From assembly GCA_033782935.1 (NCBI GenBank), contig JAWQEG010001537.1:868001-932000 (forward strand): a stretch of 64,000 bases of DNA. Direction: 5' to 3'. Position numbers and translations under genes: made by a program. Below the pieces are notes generated by a model. The model was not told the DNA's origin, searched no databases, and saw only the letters and a program-made list of their open reading frames with translations. Within the stretch, counting starts at the first letter, position 1. Every line of letters begins with the position of its first letter. Origin of the DNA: Petrolisthes cinctipes. Taxonomy: Eukaryota > Arthropoda > Malacostraca > Decapoda > Porcellanidae. Positions 38,156 through 50,710 of the stretch are shown in pieces.

Positions 38156-41100
38156 TTTGGGATATAGATGGGTACAGAAGATGCATACACATATTGATTT
38201 TGGGCACCTAAAATATAGATTTTCAGCATGTTTTGGGCCTGTATTTTGAAAATACTTTAACACGGAGTAGGCATGTACAGATCGCTTCTGGGACCCAAAA
38301 ATATCGAATTTTCGGGTGCTTTGAGCCTGAATTTGAGATATAAACGGGTACAGAAGATGCATGCACATATCGACTTTGGACACCTAAAATATCGATTTAT
38401 AGCATGTTTTAGGCCTCTATTTTAAAAACATTCTAGCACTGAGTAGGCATGTGCAGATTGCTTAAGGGACCCAAAAATATCGAATTTTCGGAGTTTTGAG
38501 CCTGAATTTGAGATATAAACGGGTACAGAAGATGCATACACATATCGACTTTTTGCATCTAAAATATCGATTTTGATCATGTTTTGGGTCTGTTTCTTGA
38601 CAACATTCTAGCAAGGAGTAGGCATGTACAGATCGCTCCTGGGACCCAAAAATATCGAATTTTCGGGAGTTTTGAGCCTGAATTTGAGATATAACCGGGT
38701 ACAGTGAATGCATACACATATTGACTTTGTGCACCTAAAATATCAATTTTTTAGCATGTTTTGGGCCTGTATTTTAAAAACACTCCAACACGGAGTATGC
38801 ATGTACAGATCGCTTCTGGGACCCAAAAACATTGAATTTTCGGGTGTTTTGAGCATGAATTTGAGATATAAACGGGTACAGAAGATGCATGCACATATCG
38901 ACTTTGGGTACCTAAAATATCGATTTTGATCATGTTTTGGGCCTGTATTTTGAAAATACTCAAACACGGTGTAGACATGTACAGATCGCTTCTGGGACAC
39001 AAAAATATCGATTTTTTGGGTGTTTTGAGCCTGAATTTGAGATATAAACGGGTACAGAAGATGCATGCACATATCGACTTTGGACACCTAAAATATCGAT
39101 TTTTAGTATGTTTTGGGACTGTATTTTAAAAATACTCTAACACGGAGTAGACATGTACAGATCGCTTTTGGGACCCAAAAATATCGAATTTTCGGGTGTT
39201 TTGAGCCTGAATTTGATATATAAACGGGTACAGAAGATGCATGCACATATCGACTTTTTGCACCTAAAATATCGATGTTGAGCATGTTTTGGGTCTGTAT
39301 CTTGAAAACATTCTAGCAAGTAGTAGGCATGTACAGATCGCTTCTGGGACCCAAAAATACCGAATTTTCTGGTGTTTTGAACCTGAATTTGGGATATAGA
39401 CGGGTACAGAAGATGCATACACATAATGACTTTGGGCACCTAAAATATAGATTTTCAGCATGTTTTGAGCCTGTATTTTGAAAATACTTTAACAAGGAGT
39501 AGGCATGTACAGATCGCTTCTGGGACCCAAAAATATCGAATTTTTGGGTGTTTTGAACCTGAATTTAGGATATAGACGGGTACAGAAGATGCATACACAT
39601 ATTGACTTTGGGCACATAAAATATCGATTTTATTATGTTTTGGGCCTGTATTTTAAAAACACTCTACCACGGAGTATGCACGTACAGATCGCTTCTGGGA
39701 CCCAAAAATATTGAATTTCCGGGTGTTTTGAGCCTGAATTTGAGATATAAACGGGTACAGAAGATGAATGCACATATCGACTTTTTGCACTTAAAATATC
39801 GATTTTGAGCATGTTTTGGGTCTGTATCTTGAAAATACTCAAACACGGTGTAGACATGTACAGATCGCTTCTGGGACCCAAAAATATCGATTTTTTGGGT
39901 GTTTTGAGCCTGAATTTGAGATATAAACGTGTACAGAAGATGCATGCACATATCGACTTTGGCACCCAAAATATCGATTTTTAGTATGTTTTGGGCGTAT
40001 AATTTGAAAATATTCTAGCACTGAGTAGGCATGTACAGATCGCTTCTGGGACCCAAAAATATCGAATTTTCGGGGGTTTTGAGCCAGAATTTGGGATATA
40101 ACCGGGTACGGAGAATGCATGCACATATCGACTTTTTGCACCTATAATATCGATTTTGAGCATGTTTTGGGTCTGTATCTTGAAAACATTCTAGCAAGGA
40201 GTATGCACGTATAGATCGCTTCTGGGACCCAAAATATCGAATTTTTGGGTGTTTTACACCTGAATTTAGGATATAGATGGGTACAGAAGATGCATACACA
40301 TATTGACTTTGGGCACCTAAAATATAGATTTTCATCATGTTTTGGGCCTGTATTTTGAAAATACTTTAACATGGAGTAGGCATGTACAGATCGCTTCTGG
40401 GACCCCAAAACATCGAATTTTCGGGTGTTTTGAGCCTGAATTTGAGATATAAACGGATACAGAAGATGCATGCACATTTCCACTTTGGGCACCTAAAATA
40501 TCGATTTTGAGCATGTTTTGGGCCTGCATTTTGAAAATACTCTAACACGGAGTAGGCATGTACAGATCGCTTCTGGGACACAAAAATATCACTTTTTAGG
40601 GTGTTTTGAGCCTGAATTTGAGATATAAACGGGTACAGAAGATGCATGCACATATTGACTTTGGACACCTAAAATATCGATTTATAGCATGTTTTAAGCC
40701 TGTAGTTTAAAAACATTCTAGCACTGAGTAGGCATGTGCAGATTGCTTAAGGGACCCAAAAATATCGAATTTTCGGAGTTTTGAGCCCGAATTTGAGATA
40801 TAAACGGGTACAGAAGATGCATGCACATATTGACTTTGGGCACCTAAAATATAGATTTTCAGCATGTTTTGGGCCTGTATTTTAAAAAAATACTCTAACA
40901 CGGAGTATGCACGTACAGATCGCTTCTGGGACACAAAAATATTGAATTTTCGGGTGTTTTGAGCCTGAATTTGAGATATAAACGGATACAAAAGATGCAT
41001 GCACATATCGACTTTGGACACCTAAAATATCGATTTTTAGCATGTTTTGAGCCTATATTTTGAAAACATTCTAGCACTGAGTATGCATGTACAGATCGCT

Positions 41101-41374
41101 TAAAGGACCCAAAAATATGGAATTTTCGAGTGTTTTGAGCCTGAATTTGAAATATAAACGGGTACAGAAGATGCATGCACATATCGACTTTGGGCACCTA
41201 ATATATCGATTTTGAGCATGTTTTGGGTCTGTAACTTGAACAAATTCTAGCAAGGAGTAGGCATATACAGATCGCTTCTGGGACCCAAAAATATCGAATT
41301 TTCGGGTGTTTTGAACCTGAATTTGGGATATAGACGGATACAGAAGATGCATGCACATATCGACTTTGGGCACC
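37492..41374. repeat. 22-monomer tandem duplication, copy 1
   Basis: This block is followed directly by its copy. The offset is 3,867 bp at the left and 4,043 bp from about 38,090 onward, because copy 1 lacks one monomer there. The junction between copies lies in 41,359-41,374, within atcgactttgggcac. Upstream it matches 45,402-45,416, the end of copy 2. Markers include cagtgaatgcatac, cgatgttgagc, tttattatgttttgggcc, acctgaatttaggatatagatggg and ttaaaaaaatactc. Confidence 0.92.
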
Positions 41375-44300
41375 TAAAATATCGATTTTCAGCATGTTTT
41401 GGGCCTGTATTTTAAAAACACTCTAACACGGAGTATGCACGTACAGTTCGCTTCTGGGACCCAAAAACATTGAATTTTCGGGTGTTTTGAGCATGAATTT
41501 GAGGTATAAATGGGTACAGAAGATGCATGCACATATCGACTTTGGGCACCTAAAATATCGATTTTGAGCATCTTTTGGGCCTGTATTTTGAAAATACTCA
41601 AACACGGTGTAGACATACAGATCGCTTCTGGGACACAAAAATATCGATTTTTTGGGTGTTTTGAGAATGAGTTTGAGATATAAACGTGTACAGAAGATGC
41701 ATGCACATATCGACTTTGGGACCCAAAATATCGATTTTTAGTATGTTTTGGGCGTATAATTTGAAAATATTCTAGCACTGAGTAGGCATGTACAGATCGC
41801 TTCTGGGACCCAAAAATATCGAATTTTCGGGGGTTTTGAGCCTAAATTTGGGATATAACCGGGTACAGACGATGCATGCAAATATCGACTTTTTGCACCT
41901 AAAATATCGATTTTGAGCATGTTTTAGGTCTGTATCTTGAAAACATTCTAGCAAGGAGTAGGCATGTACAGATCGCTTCTGGGACCCAAAAATACCGAAT
42001 TTTCTGGTGTTTTGAACCTGAATTTGAGATATAGACGCGTACAGAAGATGCATACACATATTGACTTTTAGCACCTAAAATATAGATTTTCAGCATGTTT
42101 TAAGCCTGTATTTTGAAAATACTTTAACACGGAGAAGGCATGTACAGATCGCTTCTGGGACCCAAAAATATCGAATTTTCGGGTGTTTTGAACCTGAATT
42201 TGGGATATAGATGGGTACAGAAGATGCATACACATATTGATTTTGGGCACCTAAAATATAGATTTTCAGCATGTTTTGGGCCTGTATTTTGAAAATACTT
42301 TAACACGGAGTAGGCATGTACAGATCGCTTCTGGGACCCAAAAATATCGAATTTTCGGGTGCTTTGAGCCTGAATTTGAGATATAAACGGGTACAGAAGA
42401 TGCATGCACATATCGACTTTGGACACCTAAAATATCGATTTATAGCATGTTTTAGGCCTCTATTTTAAAAACATTCTAGCACTGAGTAGGCATGTGCAGA
42501 TTGCTTAAGGGACCCAAAAATATCGAATTTTCGGAGTTTTGAGCCTGAATTTGAGATATAAACGGGTACAGAAGATGCATACACATATCGACTTTTTGCA
42601 CCTAAAATATCGATTTTGATCATGTTTTGGGTCTGTTTCTTGACAACATTCTAGCAAGGAGTAGGCATGTACAGATCGCTCCTGGGACCCAAAAATATCG
42701 AATTTTCGGGAGTTTTGAGCCTGAATTTGAGATATAACCGGGTACAGTGAATGCATACACATATTGACTTTGTGGACCTAAAATATCAATTTTTTAGCAT
42801 GTTTTGGGCCTGTATTTTAAAAACACTCCAACACGGAGTATGCATGTACAGATCGCTTCTGGGACCCAAAAACATTGAATTTTCGGGTGTTATGAGCATG
42901 AATTTGAGATATAAACGGGTACAGAAGATGCATGCACATATCGACTTTGGGTACCTAAAATATCGATTTTGAGCATGTTTTGGGCCTGTATTTTGAAAAT
43001 ACTCAAACACGGTGTAGACATGTACAGATCGCTTCTGGGACACAAAAATATCGATTTTTTGGGTGTTTTGAGCCTGAATTTGAGATATAAACGGGTACAG
43101 AAGATGCATGCACATATCGACTTTGGACACCTAAAATATCGATTTTTAGTATGTTTTGGGACTGTATTTTAAAAATACTCTAACACGGAGTAGACATGTA
43201 CAGATCGCTTTTGGGACCCAAAAATATCGAATTTTCGGGTGTTTTGAGCCTGAATTTGATATATAAACGGGTACAGAAGATGCATGCACATATCGACTTT
43301 TTGCACCTAAAATATCGATGTTGAGCATGTTTTGGGTCTGTTTCTTGAAAACATTCTAGCAAGTAGTAGGCATGTACAGATCGCTTCTGGGACCCAAAAA
43401 TACCGAATTTTCTGGTGTTTTGAACCTGAATTTGGGATATAGACGGGTACAGAAGATGCATACACATAATGACTTTGGGCACCTAAAATATAGATTTTCA
43501 GCATGTTTTGAGCCTGTATTTTGAAAATACTTTAACAAGGAGTAGGCATGTACAGATCGCTTCTGGGACCCAAAAATATCGAATTTTTGGGTGTTTTGAA
43601 CCTGAATTTAGGATATAGACGGGTACAGAAGATGCATACACATATTGACTTTGGGCACATAAAATATCGATTTTATTATGTTTTGGGCCTGTATTTTAAA
43701 AACACTCTACCACGGAGTATGCACGTACAGATCGCTTCTGGGACCCAAAAATATTGAATTTTCGGGTGTTTTGAGCCTGAATTTGAGATATAAACGGGTA
43801 CAGAAGATGAATGCACATATCGACTTTTTGCACTTAAAATATCGATTTTGAGCATGTTTTGGGTCTGTATCTTGAAAATACTCAAACACGGTGTAGACAT
43901 GTACAGATCGCTTCTGGGACCCAAAAATATCGATTTTTTGGGTGTTTTGAGCCTGAATTTGAGATATAAACGTGTACAGAAGATGCATGCACATATCGAC
44001 TTTGGCACCCAAAATATCGATTTTTAGTATGTTTTGGGCGTATAATTTGAAAATATTCTAGCACTGAGTAGGCATGTACAGATCGCTTCTGGGACCCAAA
44101 AATATCGAATTTTCGGGGGTTTTGAGCCAGAATTTGGGATATAACCGGGTACGGAGAATGCATGCACATATCGACTTTTTGCACCTATAATATCGATTTT
44201 GAGCATGTTTTGGGTCTGTATCTTGAAAACATTCTAGCAAGGAGTATGCACGTATAGATCGCTTCTGGGACCCAAAATATAGAATTTTTGGGAGTTTTAC

Positions 44301-45416
44301 ACCTGAATTTAGGATATAGATGGGTACAGAAGATGCATACACATATTGACTTTGGGCACCTAAAATATAGATTTTCAGCATGTTTTGGGCCTGTATTTTG
44401 AAAATACTTTAACATGGAGTAGGCATGTACAGATCGCTTCTGGGACCCCAAAACATCGAATTTTCGGGTGTTTTGAGCCTGAATTTGAGATATAAACGGA
44501 TACAGAAGATGCATGCACATTTCCACTTTGGGCACCTAAAATATCGATTTTGAGCATGTTTTGGGCCTGCATTTTGAAAATACTCTAACACGGAGTAGGC
44601 ATGTACAGATCGCTTCTGGGACACAAAAATATCAATTTTTAGGGTGTTTTGAGCCTGAATTTGAGATATAAACGGGTACAGAAGATGCATGCACATATTG
44701 ACTTTGGACACCTAAAATATCGATTTATAGCATGTTTTAAGCCTGTAGTTTAAAAACATTCTAGCACTGAGTAGGCATGTGCAGATTGCTTAAGGGACCC
44801 AAAAATATCGAATTTTCGGAGTTTTGAGCCCGAATTTGAGATATAAACGGGTACACAAGATGCATGCACATATTGACTTTGGGCACCTAAAATATAGATT
44901 TTCAGCATGTTTTGGGCCTGTATTTTAAAAAAATACTCTAACACGGAGTATGCACGTACAGATCGCTTCTGGGACCCAAAAATATTGAATTTTCGGGTGT
45001 TTTGAGCCTGAATTTGAGATATAAACGGATACAAAAGATGCATGCACATATCGACTTTGGACACCTAAAATATCGATTTTTAGCATGTTTTGAGCCTATA
45101 TTTTGAAAACATTCTAGCACTGAGTATGCATGTACAGATCGCTTAAAGGACCCAAAAATATGGAATTTTCGAGTGTTTTGAGCCTGAATTTGAAATATAA
45201 ACGGGTACAGAAGATGCATGCACATATCGACTTTGGGCACCTAATATATCGATTTTGAGCATGTTTTGGGTCTGTAACTTGAACAAATTCTAGCAAGGAG
45301 TAGGCATATACAGATCGCTTCTGGGACCCAAAAATATCGAATTTTCGGGTGTTTTGAACCTGAATTTGGGATATAGACGGATACAGAAGATGCATGCACA
45401 TATCGACTTTGGGCAC
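41359..45416. repeat. 23-monomer tandem duplication, copy 2
   Basis: This copy spans about 4.04 kb (23 monomers less about 5 bp). It keeps the monomer at about 41,964-42,140 (accgaattttctgg, then ttttagcacctaaaatatag) that copy 1 lacks. That monomer is also present in the older relative at 36,331-36,508, so copy 2 holds the ancestral state. Private changes such as acagttcgc (about 41,451) show it is not an assembly echo of copy 1. Confidence 0.92.
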
Positions 45417-48400
45417 ATAAAATATCGATTTTGAGCATGTTTTGGGCCTGTATTTTGAAAATACTCTAACAAGGAGTATGCATGTACAGATGGCTTTTGG
45501 GACCCAAAAATATCGAATTTTCGAATGTTTTGAACCTGAATTTGGAATATAGACGGGTACAGAAGATGCATGCACATATCGACTTTGGGCACCTAATATA
45601 TCGATTTTGAGCATGTTTTGGGCCTGTATTTTGAAAATACTCTACCACGGTGTAGACATGTACAGATCGCTTCTGGGACAAAAAAATATCGATTTTTTGG
45701 GTGTTTTGAGCCTGAATTTGAGATATAAACGGGTACAAAAGATGCATGCACATATCGACTTTTGCAGCCAAAATATCGATTTTTAGTCTGTTTTGGGCCT
45801 ATATTTTGAAAATATTCTAGCACTGAGTAGGCATGTACAGATCGCTCCTGGGATTCAAAAATATTGAATTTTCGGGTATTTTGAGCCTGAATATGAGATA
45901 TAAACGGGTACTGAAGATGCATGCACATATCGACTTTGGACACGTAAAATATCGATTTTGAGCATGTTTTTGGTCTGTATCCTGAAAAAATTTTAGGAAG
46001 GAGTAGGCATGTACAGATTGCTTTTGGGACCCAAAAATATCGAATTTTCGTGTGTTTTGAGCCTGAATTTGAGATATAAACGGGTACAGAAGATGCATGC
46101 ACATATCGACTTCGGGCACCTAAAATATCGATTTTTAGCATGTTTTGGGACTATATGTTGAAAATATTCTAGCACTGAGTAGGCATGTACAGATCGCTAC
46201 TGGGACAAAATAATATCGAATTTTCGGATGTTTCAAGCCTGAATTTGGGATATAAACGGGTACAGAAGATACATACACATATTGACATTGGGCAAGTAAA
46301 ATATCGATTTTCTTCATGTTTTGGGCCTGTATTTTAAAAATACTCTAACACGGAGTAGGCATGTACAGATCGCTACTGGGACACAAAAATATCGAATTTT
46401 CTAGTGTTTTGAGCATGAATTTGAGATATAAACGAGTACAGAAGATGCATGCACATATCGACTTTGGGCACCAAAAATATCGATTTTTATCATGTTTTGG
46501 GCCTGTTTTTGTAAAACATTCTCTAACTCGGAGTAGGCATGTACAGATCGCTTCTGTAGCACTTAGTAGACATGTACAGATCGGTTCTGGAACCCAAAAA
46601 TATCGATTTTTCGGGTGTTTTGAGCCTGAATTTGAGATATAAACGGGTGCAGAAGATGCATGCACATATCGACATTGGGCACCTAAAATATCGATTTTTA
46701 GCATGTTTTGGGCCTATATTTTGAAAACATTCTATCACTGAGTAGGCATGTACAGATCGCTTCTGGGACCCAAAAATTTCGAATTTTCGGGTGTTTTGAG
46801 CATGAATTTGGGATATAAACGGGTACAAAAGATGTATGCACATATCGACTTTGGACACCTAAAATATTGATTTTTAGCATGTTTTAATCCTATATTTTAA
46901 AACATTCTAGCACTGAGTAGACATGTACAGATCGCTTCGGAGACCAAAGAATATTGAATTTTTGGGTGTTTTGAGCCTGAATTTGAGATATAAACGGGTA
47001 CAGAAGATGCATGCACATATCGACTTTGGGCTCCTAAAATATCGATTTTCAGCATGTTTTGGGCTTATATTTTGAAAATACTTTAACTCGGAGTAGGCAT
47101 GTACAGATCGCTTCTGGAACCCAAAAATATTGACTTTTCAGGTGATTAGAGCTTGAATTTGAGATATAAACGGGTACTGAAGATATATGCACATAACGAC
47201 TTTTAGCACCTAAATTATCGATTTTAGGCATGTTTTGGGTCTGTATCTTGAAAACATTCTAGTAAGGAGTAGGCATGTACAGATTGCTTATGGGACCCAA
47301 AAATATCGAATTTTCGGGTGTTTTGAGCCTGAATTTGAGATATAACCGGGTACAGAGAATGCATACACATATTGACTTTGTGCACCTAAAATATCAATTT
47401 TCAGCATGTTTTGGGCCTGTATTTTGAAAGTACTCTAACACGGAGTATTCATCTACAGATCGCTTCTGGGACACAAAAATATTGAATTTTCGGGTGTTTT
47501 GAGCCTGTATTTGAGATGTAAACCGGTACTGAAGATACATGCACATATCGACTTTTTGCACATAAAATATCGATTTTAAGCTTGTTTTGGGTCTGTATCT
47601 TGAAAACATTCTAGCAAGAAGTAGGCATGTACAGATCGCTTCTGGGACCAAAAAATACCGAATTTTCGGGTGTTTTAAGCCTGAATTTGAGATATAAATG
47701 AGTACAGAAGATGCATGCACATATCGACTTGGGACACCTAAAATATAAATTTTTAGCATGTTTTAAACCTATATTTAAAAAACATTCTAGCACTGAGTAA
47801 ACATGTACAGATCGCTTCTGGAACTTAAAACTATTGAATATTCGGGTGTTTTGAGCCTGAATTTGAGATATAAACGGGTACTGAAGATGCAGGCACATAT
47901 CGACTTTTTGCACCTAAAATATCGATTTTTAGCATGTTTTGGGCCTATATTTCGAAAGTATTCTAACACGGAGTAGGCATGTACAGATCGCTTCTGGGAC
48001 ACAAAGATATCGAATATTTGGGGAGTTTTGAGCCTGAATTTGAGATATAATTGGGTATAGAAAATACATTTACATATCGACTTTGGGCACCCAAAATATC
48101 GATTTTAAGCATGTTTTCGGTCTATAATTTAAAAATACTCTAACACGGAGTAGGCATGTACAGATCGCTTCTGAGACACAAAAATATCGAATTTTCGGGT
48201 GTTTTGAGCATGGATTTGGGATATAAACGGGTACACAAGATGCATGCACATATCGACTTTGGGCACCTCAAATATCGATTTTCAGCATGTTTTAGGCCTG
48301 TATTTTTAAAAGTACTCTAACACGGAGTAGGCATGTACAGATCGCTTCTGGGACCCAAAAATATCAAATTTTCGGGTATATTGAGCCTGAACTTGAGATA

Positions 48401-49420
48401 TAAACGGGTACAGAAGATGCATGCACTTATCGACTATGGGCAGCTAAAATATCGATTATCAACATGTTTTGGGCATGTATTTTGAAAATACTTTAACACG
48501 GAGTAGGCATGTACAGATCGCTTCTGGGACCCAAAAATAACGAATTTTCAAGTGTTTTCAGCTTGAATTTGAGATATAAACGTGTACAGAACATGCATGC
48601 ACTTATTGACTTGGGACACCTAAAATATCGATTTGCAGCATGTTTTGATACTGTATCTTGAAAAACATTCTAGGACTGAGTAGGCATGTACAGATCGCTT
48701 CTGGAACCAAAAAATATTGAATTTTCGGGAGTTTTGAGCCTGAATTTGATATGTAAACAGGTAATGAAGATGGATAATTATATCGACTCTTTGCACCTAA
48801 AATATCGATTTTGAGCATGTTTTGGGTCTGTATTGTGAAAATACTCTAACAAGAAGTAGGCATGTACAGATCGCTTTTGAGACACAAAAATATCGAATTT
48901 TCGGGTGTTTTGAGCCTGAATTTGAGATATAAACGGGTACAGAAGATGTATGCACATATCGACTTTGGGCACCTAAAATATAGATTTTTAGCTTGTTTTG
49001 GGCCTATATTTTAAAAATATTCTATTACTGAGTAGGCATGTACAGATCGCTTCTGAAACCAAAAATATCGAATTTTCGTGTGTTTTGAGCCTGCATTTGA
49101 GATATAAACGGCTACTGAAGATGCATGCACATATCGACTTTTTGCACCAAAAATATCGATTTTGAGCATATTTTGGGTCTGTATCTTGAAAACATTCTAG
49201 CAAAGAGTAGGCATGTACAAGTCGCTTCTGGGACCCAAAAATATCGAATTTTCGGGTGTCTTGAGTCTAAATTTGAGATATAAACGGCTACTGAAGATGC
49301 ATGAACATATCGACTTTGGGCACCCAAAATATCAATTTTCAGCATGTTTTGGGCCTGTATTTTGAAAATACTCTTACACGAAGTCGGCATGTACAGATAT
49401 CTTCTGTGACACAATAATAT
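45417..49420. repeat. Diverged monomers with little recent duplication
   Basis: About 23 monomers are less uniform than elsewhere. Typical variants are gggtactgaagatg, gaccaaaaaatattg, ttcggatgtttcaagcc, aaaagtactc and gcttgttttgggcc. No long near-identical pair lies inside. The gcgtataatttg monomer class, frequent from 1 to 44 kb, is absent here. The part from about 47,560 to 48,544 is repeated at the right end of the window. No gene or foreign sequence interrupts it. Confidence 0.82.
46532..46597. other. 33-bp partial duplication inside a monomer (off-register scar)
   Basis: The string agtaggcatgtacagatcg at 46,532 is followed after 33 bp by agtagacatgtacagatcg at 46,565, joined through gcttctgtagcactt. 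This monomer is therefore about 209 bp. The right part resembles the agcactgagtagacatg class, so the join brought together parts of two monomer classes. It is one of only two clear off-register breaks in the window. Confidence 0.88.
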
Positions 49421-50344
49421 CTAATTTTCGGGTGTTTTGAGCCTGAATCTGGGATATAAACGGGTACAGAAGATACATGCACATATCGACTTTTGACACC
49501 TAAATTATCGATTTTTAGCATGTTTTGAGCCTATTTTTTGAAAAGATTCTAGCACTGAGTAGGCATGCACAGATCGCTTCTGGGACCAAAAAATATTGAA
49601 TTTTCCGTCGTTTTGAGCCTGAATTTGAGATATAAACGGGTACTGAAGATGCATGCAGATATCAACTTTTGGCACCCAAAATATCGATTTTTAGCATGTT
49701 TTGGGCCAATATTTTGAAAATACTCTAACACAGAGTAGGCATGTACAGATCGCTTCTGGGACCCAAAAATATCGAATTTTCGGTTGTCTTGAGCCTGAAT
49801 TTGAGATATAAACGGGTACAGAAGATGCATGCACATATCGACTTTGGGCACCTAAACTATCGATTTTCAGCATGTTTTATGCCCTGTATTTTGAAAGTAC
49901 TCTAACATGGAGTAGGCTTGTACAGACCGCTTCTGGGACCCAAAAATATTAAATTTTCGGGTGTTTTGAGCCTGAATTTGAGATATAAACGGGTACAGCA
50001 TATGCATGCACATATCGACATTGGGCACCTATAATATCGATTTTTAGCTTGTTTTCGGCCTATATTTTGAAAACAGTCTAGCACTGAGTAGACATGTACA
50101 GATCGCTTCTGGGACCCAAAATTATTGATTTTTTGGTTGTTTTGAGCCTGAATTTGAGATATAAACGGGTACTGAAGATGCAGGCACATATCGACTTTGG
50201 GTGCCTAAAATATCGATGTTTAGCTTGTTTTGGGCCTATATTTTAAAAAATATTCTATTACTGAGCAGGCATGTACAGATCGCTTGTCTGACCGAAAAAT
50301 ATCGAATTTTCTGGTGTTTTGAGCCTGAATTTGAGATATAAACG

Positions 50345-50710
50345 GGTACAGAAGATGCATGCACATATCGACTATGTAGAGCTAAAATATCGATTTTCAG
50401 CATGTTTTGGGCATGTATTTTGAAAATACTCTAACACGGAGTAGGCATGTACAGATTGCTTCTGGAGCCCAAAAACATCGAATTTTCGGGAATTTTGAGA
50501 CTGAATTTGAGATATAATCGGGTACAGAAGATGCATGCTCATATCCACTTTGGGCACCTAAAATATCGATTTTTAGCATGTTTTGGGCCTGTATTTTGAA
50601 AGTACTCAAACACGGAGTAGGCATGTACAGATCGCTTCTGGGACCCAAAAATATCAAATTTTCGGATGTTTTGAGCCTGAATTTGGGATATAAACGGGTA
50701 CAGAAGATGC
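50345..50710. repeat. Two extra monomers in copy 1 of the 21-monomer duplication
   Basis: The motif gactatgtagagctaaaatatcg near 50,368 is repeated as gactatgtggagctaaaatatcg near 50,720, 352 bp away. Between them lie two monomers (ggagcccaaaaacatcg and catgctcatatccac types) with no partner in copy 2, which has one gactatgtagagc at about 54,415. Copy 1 either gained or kept these two units. Confidence 0.8.
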
